DNA of 64,000 nucleotides from Kribbella pratensis (GTDB taxonomy: Bacteria > Actinomycetota > Actinomycetes > Propionibacteriales > Kribbellaceae), in the NCBI RefSeq assembly GCF_004365355.1, contig NZ_SODP01000003.1:930001-994000 (forward strand), given 5' to 3'. How positions within the stretch are numbered: the first letter of the stretch is position 1; each line of letters opens with the position of its first letter. The position numbers and the translations under genes are program-made. Under the pieces are notes generated by a model. The model made no database searches. It was not told where the DNA came from and was given only the letters and a program-made list of their open reading frames with translations. Of the stretch, positions 39,913-48,158 are shown in pieces.

Positions 39913-40941
39913 TTACATCCCCCGGTTCGTGCCGCAGCTGTCCCGCAGCACGAGTTGTGTCGCCAGTACGTCGTTCCGTGCGCGCGACCGTTCTCCGGTC
40001 ACCCGCTCATGCAGGCGCTGCGCCGCCAGCCGCCCCAGTTCGGCCATCGGCTGCCGCACCGTCGTCAACCCAGGCGACACGTACCGAGCCGCCATCACGT
40101 CGTCCCATCCCGTCACCACAACCTCCTCGGGGACCCTGACCCCGTTGGCCGCCAGTACACTCATCGCGGCCAGCGCCAACTCGTCGTTCGCACACACCAG
40201 CCCGTCGGGCCGCGAACCGCTTGCCTGTAGCAACTGTTCGGCCACTGCCCGCCCGGACTCCTCAGTCAGCGGAACCTGGACCGGCTTCGGCACCTGCAGC
40301 CCGCGGGCCTCGAGTGCCTTCGCGAATCCGGCGTACCGCTCGGTGACGTCGTACCCGCTGGACGGATCGCCGACGAAGATCAGGTTGGTGCGGCCGTGGT
40401 CCAGCAGTCGGGTGGTCAGGGCCCGGGCGCTTCCCGCCGACTCGGTGCGGACCGAGTCGCAGCTGCGGAGGGGAGGATGGGCGATCAGCACCAACGGCAC
40501 GCCGGCCTTCTGCAGCGCCTGGATCGTCGGCAGTTCGAGAGCGTTGCCGTGGACAACTATCCCGTCGACCCGGCCGGCCAGGTCCATCACACTGCGTCGC
40601 GGATCCGGGTTGCCGTGCGTCACGGTGATGATGACGCTCTGACCGTGCTCGCCGACCCAGCGCTCGTACCCCATCAGCAGATCCCCGTAGAACGGACCGG
40701 CGAGGTCCGGCAGCACGAGCCCGTGCGCCTCGTGCCGTTGTACGGCGAGACTCCGCGCGGCACGCAACGGTACGTAGTTGAGCTCCTGCGCCGCCTGGTC
40801 CACCCGCGCCCGCGCCTTCGCCGAAACCGGTCCGGTCCCTTGCAGGACACGCGAAACCGTCGCGATCGACAGCTTCGCGAGGGCCGCGACGTCGTAGATC
40901 GTCGCCGGCCGGCCGGTGGGTCCGGATGCCACGGTGCTCAC
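39913..40941 (-). CDS. LacI family transcriptional regulator of the sugar operon
   Basis: A 342-residue repressor. The LacI HTH is at about 13-35 (TIYDVAALAKLSIATVSRVL) with the hinge LNYVPLRAARSLA, followed by the periplasmic-binding-protein-like sensor (GLVLPDLAGPFYGDLLMGYE; DGLVCANDELALAAM). First gene of an operon continuing with SBP, two permeases, a GH144-like enzyme and GH39. A palindromic LacI site 15 bases before the start implies autoregulation and control of the operon. GTG at 40941 or GTG at 40932 are possible; an upstream ATG at 40998 would include the operator in the coding part. Confidence 0.9.
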   Translation of the reverse strand: MSTVASGPTGRPATIYDVAALAKLSIATVSRVLQGTGPVSAKARARVDQAAQELNYVPLRAARSLAVQRHEAHGLVLPDLAGPFYGDLLMGYERWVGEHGQSVIITVTHGNPDPRRSVMDLAGRVDGIVVHGNALELPTIQALQKAGVPLVLIAHPPLRSCDSVRTESAGSARALTTRLLDHGRTNLIFVGDPSSGYDVTERYAGFAKALEARGLQVPKPVQVPLTEESGRAVAEQLLQASGSRPDGLVCANDELALAAMSVLAANGVRVPEEVVVTGWDDVMAARYVSPGLTTVRQPMAELGRLAAQRLHERVTGERSRARNDVLATQLVLRDSCGTNRGM

Positions 40942-40955
40942 TCCTGGAGGGAAAG

Positions 40956-40969
40956 TGGAAGCGCTTACA
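40956..40969. promoter_or_regulatory. LacI-type operator before the sugar operon
   Basis: TGGAAGCGCTTACA contains the palindrome AAGCGCTT with central CG, the usual LacI-family core. It lies directly upstream of lacI, the first gene of the operon. Confidence 0.65.
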
Positions 40970-41048
40970 GTTTCGATACCCTGCCCTGGATCGTTCAAAC
41001 GGTCAAGGGCTCACGCATCGTCGGCCGACGGTCTGCGAGGATGCAGGC

Positions 41049-41624
41049 GTGACCACACAGGAGCGGGACGACCGGGTCTTCCTGGTTCGGCACGGCGAGA
41101 CCGAATGGAGCAGATCGGGTCGGCACACGTCCGTCACCGATCTCCCGCTGACACCCGAGGGCGAGCGTGTCGCGGCGGGGCTGAAGGAGCGCCTCGCGGG
41201 GGAGTCGTTCGACCTGGTGCTGACCTCACCGCGGCAGCGCGCGCGGCGTACGGCGGAACTGGCCGGCTACCCCGACGCCGAGGTCGACGACGACCTGGTC
41301 GAGTGGAACTACGGCGATTACGAAGGCATCACCACCGCGGAGATCCGCAAGACCGTCCCGGGCTGGACGGTATGGGACGATCCGGTACCCCACGGCGAAA
41401 CGCCCGCCGAGATCACCGCGCGCCTCGACCGCGTCGTCGCCCGCATCGCCGCCGTACCGGGAGATGTCCTGGTCTTCGGCCACTCACACGCACTGCGCGG
41501 CCTCACCGCACGCTGGCTGGAACTCGACGTCACCGAAGGCCGTCACTTCGTCCTCAACACCGCCACCCTCTCCACCCTCGGCTGGGAACGAGGCTCCCCC
41601 GCCATCCTCCAGTGGAACAGCTAG
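41049..41624 (+). CDS. Histidine phosphatase family protein
   Basis: A 191-residue phosphoglycerate-mutase-like phosphatase. The catalytic RHGETEW motif is at about residues 14-20 (VFLVRHGETEW), the Arg-rich TSPRQRARRTAEL and the second catalytic His region VLVFGHSHALRGLTARWL complete the active site. Substrate is not predictable. GTG at 41049 is the start that leaves a normal short N-terminus; upstream in-frame codons run through the lacI promoter. Confidence 0.9.
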   Translation: MTTQERDDRVFLVRHGETEWSRSGRHTSVTDLPLTPEGERVAAGLKERLAGESFDLVLTSPRQRARRTAELAGYPDAEVDDDLVEWNYGDYEGITTAEIRKTVPGWTVWDDPVPHGETPAEITARLDRVVARIAAVPGDVLVFGHSHALRGLTARWLELDVTEGRHFVLNTATLSTLGWERGSPAILQWNS

Positions 41625-41648
41625 GCACTTCGCGGAACCTTTCCCGCA

Positions 41649-42629
41649 CTACCTGGCAGAAATGTTCCGGAGATCCACGACGGGACAAGTTGGGGAGCAT
41701 GGGGTGGCGGTGAGAAACGGATTCGTCCGGCGGAGCACCCGAAGGACCTGTACGGCGGCCTCGCACGGGCGATCGGTGACGTCGAACCAGCCGTAGCGCA
41801 GCGTCGCCTCGGCGCGCAACGTTGCGCGGTTGTCCCGGTCCAGGTCCCGCCACCGTTGCCGCGGCACGAGGTGAAGGCGCCCATCGAGCTCCACCACCAG
41901 ATTGAATCCGGCGTAGAAGACGTCGGTGAACTCGCCGTCCACGGCGCGCTGCCGTTGCCCGCGCGGCAGCATGTGCCGGCGTTCGACGTCCCGCAGGTAG
42001 CGGATCTCCAGCAGCGAGTGTGATCCGGCAACCACATCGGCGATGATCGGCCGCAGCTTGCCGCGGTGCCGCAGCCGCGGGCGATCGGCCAGCGAGTTCA
42101 GAATGTCCGCCGGAACCACCCGGCCGCTCTGGCACGCCTCGGCGATCACCGCGGCGGCGTGGTCGAGCGATGGACTGATACCCACGATGTCGAGGACGGC
42201 GTCGGCTGGGGTACGCCGGGGTGGGGCGACCGGCGCGAGTCGGTCGGCCCAGTGCGGGTCGCGGTGCACGACGATCCCGGACCGCGGCCGGACCTTCCGG
42301 CGCTCCGGAACAGTCACGAAGACGGGCCGATGGGCGTCCGGTTTCAGCAGACCGAGTTGCTCCGCGGCGGTGTAGTGGCTCCACGCTGCCTCCGGTCCGG
42401 CGTACAGCAGCGCGGCCAGCAAGCGTTCGCTGTATCCGATCGGTCCGGTGTGGGTGACGTAGACGCCGGGATGAACGGTCCGCCAGCGCCTGTTCCGCAG
42501 CGGTCTGCGAATGCGGTGGTCCGGCCAGGCAGCAGCGAGCAGCTGGGCTCGCGAGACGATCTGCCCTTGCTCGTGGATCAACTCGTCGATCCCCTTGTCG
42601 CGCAACGGCCCGCTCCACCACCACTCCAC
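41649..42629 (-). CDS. AbiEi-antitoxin-like/DUF559 protein
   Basis: A 326-residue protein of a type frequent in actinobacteria. The N-terminus (about 14-120) resembles the AbiEi antitoxin winged-helix region (IHEQGQIVSRAQLLAAAWPD, RRWRTVHPGVYVTHTGPIGY, AAWSHYTAAEQLGL). The C-terminal part (about 200-310) resembles DUF559, a Vsr/PD-(D/E)XK-like nuclease fold (SLLEIRYLRDVERR, NLVVELDGRLHL, LRYGWFDVT); E and D positions of an active site are visible. No toxin partner is adjacent, so a true toxin-antitoxin role is doubtful. The GTG at 42629 is a tentative start. Confidence 0.75.
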   Translation of the reverse strand: MEWWWSGPLRDKGIDELIHEQGQIVSRAQLLAAAWPDHRIRRPLRNRRWRTVHPGVYVTHTGPIGYSERLLAALLYAGPEAAWSHYTAAEQLGLLKPDAHRPVFVTVPERRKVRPRSGIVVHRDPHWADRLAPVAPPRRTPADAVLDIVGISPSLDHAAAVIAEACQSGRVVPADILNSLADRPRLRHRGKLRPIIADVVAGSHSLLEIRYLRDVERRHMLPRGQRQRAVDGEFTDVFYAGFNLVVELDGRLHLVPRQRWRDLDRDNRATLRAEATLRYGWFDVTDRPCEAAVQVLRVLRRTNPFLTATPCSPTCPVVDLRNISAR

Positions 42630-42725
42630 CCGCCCCAGGATGACGGATTCCGCGCGCTCTCGCCGTACGCCCTGTGGACAACCTCGCCGACGGTTGATTC
42701 CCGGAAGTTTTTCGGCAGCGGCCGG

Positions 42726-43301
42726 CTATTTGTTTCCGATGAAACGGCTGACGAGGGTTTCGAGGCGCGCCTGGTGGTGGGTGGAGCGGAGGCGGCGGCC
42801 GTGGGTGAGGGTGGCGATGCCGTGGAGGGCGCTCCAGAAGACCTCGGTGAGGCTTTCCGGGTCGTCAGTCGCGAAAGGTTCCACCACGGCGCGGATCTCG
42901 TTGAATGCGTCGGTGAGTGACGCCGGCGTCTCCGACCGGCCGAACTGCAGGTCGGTTCGGCGGACGAACATCGCTTCGTAGACGGCCGGGTGCTGGTCGG
43001 CATATTCGAGATAGGCCTGCGCCAGCGCGCGCAGCCCGGCCGTGTCGTCCGTCGCGCTCGAGCGGGCGGCGCGGAAGACCTCGGTCAGCTCCGCGATGCC
43101 TTCCAGGGCGACCGCGTCGGCGATCGCGTCCATGTTCTTGAAGTGGCCGTACAGGACGGGCTGGCTGTAGTCGACGGCTTCGGCCAGCCGGCGGGTGGTG
43201 ACGGCGTCCCAGCCCTCGGACTCGGCGAGGTCGCGGGCGGCGCGGAGGATCAGCGTACGGCGCTCCTCGCGAGCCCGCTCGCGGCGTGTCTGGGTTGGCA
43301 T
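42726..43301 (-). CDS. TetR/AcrR family transcriptional regulator
   Basis: A 191-residue repressor. The HTH spans about 12-58 (LILRAARDLAESEGWDAVTT, RRLAEAVDYSQPVLYGHFKN); the C-terminal helical domain resembles the TetR_C WHG type. ATG at 43301 gives the family-like start MPTQTRRERA. It is divergent from a DUF4267 membrane protein gene, and the 89 bases between contain nested CTAGCAACG palindromes, so autoregulation and control of the neighbour are likely. Confidence 0.9.
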   Translation of the reverse strand: MPTQTRRERAREERRTLILRAARDLAESEGWDAVTTRRLAEAVDYSQPVLYGHFKNMDAIADAVALEGIAELTEVFRAARSSATDDTAGLRALAQAYLEYADQHPAVYEAMFVRRTDLQFGRSETPASLTDAFNEIRAVVEPFATDDPESLTEVFWSALHGIATLTHGRRLRSTHHQARLETLVSRFIGNK

Positions 43302-43311
43302 GCTCTGAATC

Positions 43312-43374
43312 CTAGCACTGCTAGACAATCTAGCAACGGCAATGTTAGCGTTGCTAGGAAAATTAGCAACGCTA
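43312..43374. promoter_or_regulatory. Nested TetR operator array
   Basis: Three palindromes built on TAGCAAC/GTTGCTA: CTAGCACTGCTAG (43312-43324), CTAGCAACG paired with its inverse (43330-43338, 43349-43357), and TAGCGTTGCTA paired with its inverse (43346-43356, 43364-43374). The last two share an arm. They lie between the TetR start and the Shine-Dalgarno of the DUF4267 gene. Confidence 0.75.
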
Positions 43375-43390
43375 GATCAAGGAGAATCCC

Positions 43391-43792
43391 ATGCGCCGCT
43401 TCACCACCGTCCTCACTGTTCTCATCGGCCTCTTCCCGCTCACCTTCGGCACGCAGTTCCTGTTCGACGGGCCTGCCGCCGGAGCCGGGTACGGGATCAC
43501 GGCCGCCGCCGGCGGCTTCTTCGTGGCCAAGGGCATCCGCGACATCGTGCTCGGCCTCAACCTGCTCGCGCTGTTCGCGCTCAAGCAGCGCCGCGCCACC
43601 GGCGTACTGATGGCGATCAGCACGCTCGTCCCGATCGTGGACATGATCACGGTCCTGAGCCACGGCGGTACAGTCGCTACCGCGCTCGGCATCCACGGCC
43701 TGACCGCGCTGGTGATGCTCTTCGACGCGTCCCTCCTGCTCCGCGAGCGCCGCACCGTCGAGACTCCTCAGCCCGTCGGGGCCCACTCGTAG
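43391..43792 (+). CDS. DUF4267-type small membrane protein
   Basis: A 133-residue protein with four membrane spans (about 5-25, 33-52, 56-84 and 95-118). The segment GYGITAAAGGFFVAKGIRDI, followed by VLGLNLLALFALKQRRATGV, matches the DUF4267 pattern; function unknown. ATG with AAGGAG seven bases upstream. Directly after a TetR operator array, so its expression is probably inducible. The 3' end overlaps the convergent acetyltransferase by 25 bases. Confidence 0.82.
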   Translation: MRRFTTVLTVLIGLFPLTFGTQFLFDGPAAGAGYGITAAAGGFFVAKGIRDIVLGLNLLALFALKQRRATGVLMAISTLVPIVDMITVLSHGGTVATALGIHGLTALVMLFDASLLLRERRTVETPQPVGAHS

Positions 43793-44523
43793 AGCTCGAT
43801 CGTGCAGTACTCCCGGAACCCGAGCCGCTCGTACACCGACCGCCCGGCCGGCGAAGATCCCAGTACGGCGTACTCCGCGCTCGCGTCGCGGAGTGCGCCG
43901 TACGTGATCGCGGCCCCGATCCCGCGACGGCGTACCTCCGGAACTGTCATCACGAAGTACAGCCCGGCCACACCCGCTCCGAGGAAGACTGTCGCGGTAG
44001 CAACCGCCTCACCGTCGAGCCACCCGATGTAGTGCTGCCAAGGGTCGTCGTACCCGAGCTTCTGGTAGACCGACGCCACCCATCGGGCCTCGCGCTCACC
44101 CTCGCCGAATCCGCGGCCGAGCGTCGCCTCCCACACCGCCAAAGCGTCGTCATCACCAACCCGCGTGAGCGACAACCCAGGCACTTCGGCCGGAACCAGC
44201 TCGTCGATCCGCACCGCCATCCCCGGCTCCGAGCCGGCCGCCACAAAGCCTGCCGTCTGGATTGCTTCACGCGGGATCTGCATCGACGGACCGGCATGCC
44301 AACAGCCCGGCACCCCGTGTTTCCTCAACAAGGCAAGGGATTCCGCGGCTGCGCGTACGTCGGACGCCGCCACGACCGCGTTGTGGTAATCGATGGGCGA
44401 CCCACCGATCGTCCATCGCGCGACGGCGTCGTCCCGCTGCTCGCCGCCACCGGCACCGCCCATCGCCATCAGCAAGTCGGCCGCGTTGTCCTCGATCGCC
44501 CGCACCAGCTCAGCGTCGTCCAT
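43768..44523 (-). CDS. GNAT family N-acetyltransferase
   Basis: A 251-residue protein whose C-terminal half (about 110-250) is a GNAT domain: TATVFLGAGVAGLYFVMTVP, then EVRRRGIGAAITYGAL (acetyl-CoA loop R-x-x-G-I-G) and SPAGRSVYERLGF. The N-terminal half is a family-typical helical region of unclear role. ATG at 44523 begins MDDAELVRAIE; longer starts lack support. Same strand and 17 bases downstream of the NmrA-like gene, so probably in one transcript with it. Confidence 0.87.
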   Translation of the reverse strand: MDDAELVRAIEDNAADLLMAMGGAGGGEQRDDAVARWTIGGSPIDYHNAVVAASDVRAAAESLALLRKHGVPGCWHAGPSMQIPREAIQTAGFVAAGSEPGMAVRIDELVPAEVPGLSLTRVGDDDALAVWEATLGRGFGEGEREARWVASVYQKLGYDDPWQHYIGWLDGEAVATATVFLGAGVAGLYFVMTVPEVRRRGIGAAITYGALRDASAEYAVLGSSPAGRSVYERLGFREYCTIELYEWAPTG

Positions 44524-44540
44524 CCGCCAAGTCTGGCCTG

Positions 44541-45362
44541 TCAGGCGAAGGCGGCGCGATTGGTTTCCACCCACCCGCGAAACGTCCCCGCCGGCCGCCC
44601 GAGCACCCGCTCGACGTCATCCGTCACCGTCCGCGCCCCGCCATCGCGAACCAACTCCGCACCCCGGAGCGCAACCGAGACGAACGCCTCGTCCAACCCC
44701 GCGGCCCGCAGTTGCTCCGCATAAGCCTCCAGCGGTACGTCGACCACGCGCAACGCCTGTCCGAGTACGTCGGACATCACCGCGACCTGATCCGGAACGC
44801 TCAGCAACTCCGGCCCGGTCAACGTGTAGGTCTGCCCGTCGTGATCGCCGGATACCAGTGCTGCCGCGGCAACAGCCGCGACATCACGTGGATCGACGAA
44901 CGCATGCTCGCCGTCCCCGGTCTGGTTGGGGACCGGCTGCCCGGCGCGCATCGCCGGCAACCACCGCAGTACGTTCGACGCGAACCCGGCCGGCCGCAGG
45001 ATCGTCCACGCCAACCCGCTCTCGCGGACCGCACGTTCCCCGTCTGCGTGCCAGTTCCCCGGCAGCTCGTCGTCAGTACTCCCGATCGCCGACAGCTTGA
45101 CGAGCTTGCTCACACCGGCGTCGACGGCGGCCGCGACCATGGCCCGGTCGTGCTCCGGAACCCGAGGCCCTGGCGCACTGAGCATGAACAGCGTGCCTGC
45201 GCCATCGATTGCCTTCCGCAACGAATCGGGATCGTCGAAATCCCCTCGTACGAAACCGGGCAGCTCCCTGCGCGTCATCCCGAAAGCCGGGATGCCGGCG
45301 GCAACCAGTTGACGGAGGAGCTCAGTGCCGATGGTGCCGGTCGCACCCGTAACCAGGATCAT
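44541..45362 (-). CDS. NmrA-like NAD(P)H-binding oxidoreductase
   Basis: A 273-residue atypical SDR. The Rossmann motif VTGATGTIG is at residues 4-12. YxxxK is missing and the segment WTILRPAGFASNVL marks the NmrA/HSCARG-like branch, which includes quinone-type oxidoreductases and redox sensors. AFVDPRDVAAVAAAAL and YTLTGPELLSVPDQ complete the pattern. It diverges from an AraC regulator with 85 bases between. Confidence 0.87.
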   Translation of the reverse strand: MILVTGATGTIGTELLRQLVAAGIPAFGMTRRELPGFVRGDFDDPDSLRKAIDGAGTLFMLSAPGPRVPEHDRAMVAAAVDAGVSKLVKLSAIGSTDDELPGNWHADGERAVRESGLAWTILRPAGFASNVLRWLPAMRAGQPVPNQTGDGEHAFVDPRDVAAVAAAALVSGDHDGQTYTLTGPELLSVPDQVAVMSDVLGQALRVVDVPLEAYAEQLRAAGLDEAFVSVALRGAELVRDGGARTVTDDVERVLGRPAGTFRGWVETNRAAFA

Positions 45363-45447
45363 GACGCCACCCTGCCCAGCCCGGACCTCCGCTGGATAGG
45401 AACTTTCGGTACTACGGTCCGCCCGGCCGACTGGCTACGCTCTAAGT

Positions 45448-46158
45448 GTGCACGACCCGTGGATCGAGACCGTTACGCTGAAGCCAGCGACCACCCCGGT
45501 CACCGTCCTGCCGCCCGACCCGGCGACCACGGTGGTCTGGCGGATGACACGCGCGGGGGACAGCGACGTACTCATCGCAGGACCGCGGACGAAGGCGTCG
45601 TACCATCGCACGAAGGAACTGCCGGTATGCGTGCGCCTCCGGATCCGCCCGGGACGCGTGATGACCCTGCTCGCCACGGCCGCGGACGAGCTGGTCGACC
45701 GGACCGTCCCGCTGGAGGACGTCATCGGCCCGTCGAACCTTGCCGAGCAGCTGATCTGCTATCGCGACCGGCCGGCCGAGGCGGTCGAGGTTCTCCGCGG
45801 CTTCCTGGTGGACCAGTTGCCGTCCCGGCTGCCCGGCCGGCTGGAGCTTGTGACCAATGCGGTCGCCGAGCTGTCTGGCAAGATCCAGCCGCGGGTCGCC
45901 GAGACGGCGGCCGGGCTCGGGGTGAGCGAGCGCTACCTGCGACGCGTGTTCCGTCAGGACGTCGGCGTCTCACCCAAGCATTTCGCTCGAATCACCCGCG
46001 TGCGCGGCCTGATCGATCAGGCTCGCCGGCCGTGGGCCGACACCGCGGCGTACGCCGGATACACCGACCAGTCGCACCTGATCGCGGACTTCCGCTCGTT
46101 GATGGGCGTCACGCCGAAAGCGTTCGCCGCCGGCCACGTCCCGCTCAGCACCTGCTGA
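45448..46158 (+). CDS. AraC family transcriptional regulator
   Basis: A 236-residue regulator. The N-terminal 110 residues form a cupin-like sensing part, and the two AraC HTH motifs are at about 148-230 (AETAAGLGVSERYLRRVFRQ, VGVSPKHFARITRVRG, AAYAGYTDQSHLIADFRSLM, GVTPKAF). GTG start. It is divergent from the NmrA-like gene, its probable target. Two bases separate its stop from the end of the convergent Nudix gene. Confidence 0.9.
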   Translation: MHDPWIETVTLKPATTPVTVLPPDPATTVVWRMTRAGDSDVLIAGPRTKASYHRTKELPVCVRLRIRPGRVMTLLATAADELVDRTVPLEDVIGPSNLAEQLICYRDRPAEAVEVLRGFLVDQLPSRLPGRLELVTNAVAELSGKIQPRVAETAAGLGVSERYLRRVFRQDVGVSPKHFARITRVRGLIDQARRPWADTAAYAGYTDQSHLIADFRSLMGVTPKAFAAGHVPLSTC

Positions 46159-46159
46159 G

Positions 46160-46558
46160 TCAGCCCGGCAACGCGTTCCACTGTTCCAACGTGGAAACGA
46201 GTAGCGTTGCGGTGGACAACGCCAGGAACTCGGACCGCGTGACGTAGCGAGCGTCCGAGGCGTCGTCACCCGCGGTGAGCGTCCCGCCGACAGCCGTGGC
46301 CTCGTAGTCGCGGATCACGTAGAGCTTTCCCCGTGGACCGGGCCGTTCGACCTCGCCGACCAGGTCCCCGACCTCAACGGTCAGACCGGTCTCCTCGGCG
46401 ACCTCGCGGGCGACCGCGGTGGGGTCGTCCTCACCGGGTTCGACCCGGCCGCCCGGAATCGACCACAGCCCCCGGCCCGGCTCGTGCGCCCGCTTCACCA
46501 CGAGCAGCCGGCGCTCCTCGTCGTACACGAGGGCTCCCACACAGTCGACGCGCTCCAT
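46160..46558 (-). CDS. Nudix hydrolase
   Basis: A 132-residue hydrolase of nucleoside-diphosphate derivatives. The Nudix box is complete: GGRVEPGED then AVAREVAEETGLTVE (G-x5-E-x7-REVAEETG), with the metal-binding Glu pair. LWSIPGG precedes it. The start MERVDCVGALVYDEERRLLV is typical. Small stand-alone housekeeping or repair enzyme; substrate unknown. Confidence 0.9.
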   Translation of the reverse strand: MERVDCVGALVYDEERRLLVVKRAHEPGRGLWSIPGGRVEPGEDDPTAVAREVAEETGLTVEVGDLVGEVERPGPRGKLYVIRDYEATAVGGTLTAGDDASDARYVTRSEFLALSTATLLVSTLEQWNALPG

Positions 46559-46661
46559 GCACCCGAAGGATAGGTGTTCTGTGCATAAGTGCCAGGGCTC
46601 ATCGGTGAACGCCTATAGCATCAGCGGTGACAACTGACCGGCGAAGGGACCCGTAGACCTC

Positions 46662-47543
46662 GTGCGCATCGACCTGCACACCCACTCGAACCGCTCGGAC
46701 GGCACCGATCCGGTGCCCGTTCTGATGACGCACGCGCAGCAGGCGGGGCTCGATGTGATCGCGCTCACCGACCACGACACGGCCGACGGCTGGGTCGAGG
46801 CCCGGCAGGCCGCGGAGGAGCTGGGGATCGGGTTCGTGCCGGGGCTCGAGATCTCGTGCAAGCTCACCGGGATCAGCGTCCACCTGCTCGCGTACCTGCC
46901 CGACCCGTCCTACCCGCCGTTGGCGAAGGACCTGCAGGTGATCCGCGACGGCCGCACCGAGCGGATCCCGACGATCGTGGCCCGGTTGAACAGCATCGGC
47001 GTACCGCTGACCGTGGAGGAAGTGCTGGCCCAGGCGACCGGTACGCCGTCGGTCGGCCGGCCGCATGTCGCCGACGCGCTGGTCGCCAACGGCACGGTCG
47101 CGAACCGCACCGAGGCCTTCGACCTGTATCTGGCCGACGGCCGCGCCGGGCACGTCTCGCACTACGCCCTCGAGCCCGGCCACGCGATCGATCTGGTTCG
47201 CGAGGCCGGCGGCGTACCGGTGATCGCGCATCCGTGGGGCCGGTCCAGCTACAAGGTGATGACCGAGGAGAACCTGGCAAAGCTGGTCGATGACCACGGT
47301 CTGGCCGGTATCGAGGTCGACCACCAGGACCACTCGCCCGAATCCCGGACGGCGTTGCGTGCGATCGCCCGCAACCTGGGCATCTTCTACACCGGCTCCA
47401 GCGATCACCACGGCGCCGGGAAGATCGACCACGAGCTGGGCGTCAACAGCACCGAGCCGGAGCAGCTGGAGCGGCTCCTCGAAACTGCGAAGAACAACGC
47501 GGCCGCCTCCGGTGCACAGGTTCCCGAGGCCTACCTTCCGTGA
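46662..47543 (+). CDS. PHP domain phosphoesterase
   Basis: A 293-residue metal-dependent phosphoesterase. The PHP motifs are present: DLHTHSNRSDG (motif I), LTDHDTADGW (II), PGLEISC (III), PVIAHPWG and SSDHHGAGK near the end. Such proteins hydrolyse 5'-phosphates, for example of nucleotides or small RNAs. GTG start at 46662. It overlaps marC by four bases (GTGA) and the RecB-like gene follows, giving a three-gene operon. Confidence 0.9.
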   Translation: MRIDLHTHSNRSDGTDPVPVLMTHAQQAGLDVIALTDHDTADGWVEARQAAEELGIGFVPGLEISCKLTGISVHLLAYLPDPSYPPLAKDLQVIRDGRTERIPTIVARLNSIGVPLTVEEVLAQATGTPSVGRPHVADALVANGTVANRTEAFDLYLADGRAGHVSHYALEPGHAIDLVREAGGVPVIAHPWGRSSYKVMTEENLAKLVDDHGLAGIEVDHQDHSPESRTALRAIARNLGIFYTGSSDHHGAGKIDHELGVNSTEPEQLERLLETAKNNAAASGAQVPEAYLP

Positions 47544-48157
47544 ACAGCGTCATCAACGCGGGTCTGTTCAGCTCGGTCTTCGTCACGTTGTTCGTGATCA
47601 TGGACCCGCCGGGCACCGTGCCGGTCTTCATCTCGCTCACCGCCGGTCAGTCCCGGGCGGCCCGGAAGAAGGCAGCGTGGCAGGCGGTGCTGGTCGCGTT
47701 CGGCGTGATCGTCGTGTTCGCGGCGTTCGGTCAGCAGATCCTGCAGCACCTCGGCATCACGCTGCCCGCGCTGCAGTGTGCCGGCGGCCTGCTGCTCCTG
47801 CTGATCGCGCTGCAGTTGCTGACCGACACCGCCGAGGACCCGGTCCAGACCAAGAACGTGAACATCGCCTTCGTCCCACTCGGTACGCCGTTGCTCGCCG
47901 GACCGGGTGCGATCGTCGCGACGATGGTGTTCGTGCAGCGCGCGAACGGATCGCTGCCGGACGTGGTCGCGATCTCGGTCGGCATCGTCGCGATCCACAT
48001 CGTGATGTGGCTGACGCTGCGGTTCTCCGGCGTCATCATGCGGATCCTCGGCGAGAACGGCGTCCTGCTCGTCACCCGGATCGCCGGTCTGCTGCTGAGC
48101 GCGATCGCCGTACAGCTCGTGGCCGACGCCGTCGCGGACTTCATCAAGGCGGGCTGA
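47540..48157 (+). CDS. MarC family membrane protein
   Basis: A 205-residue integral membrane protein of the MarC/UPF0056 family with six predicted spans. The family start FSSVFVTLFVIMDPPGTVPV and the repeat-like ending LGENGVLLVTRIAGLLLSAI are visible. Function unsettled; early links to antibiotic resistance were not upheld. Start overlaps the PHP gene stop; the RecB-like gene begins one base after its stop. Confidence 0.9.
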   Translation: MNSVINAGLFSSVFVTLFVIMDPPGTVPVFISLTAGQSRAARKKAAWQAVLVAFGVIVVFAAFGQQILQHLGITLPALQCAGGLLLLLIALQLLTDTAEDPVQTKNVNIAFVPLGTPLLAGPGAIVATMVFVQRANGSLPDVVAISVGIVAIHIVMWLTLRFSGVIMRILGENGVLLVTRIAGLLLSAIAVQLVADAVADFIKAG

Positions 48158-48158
48158 C

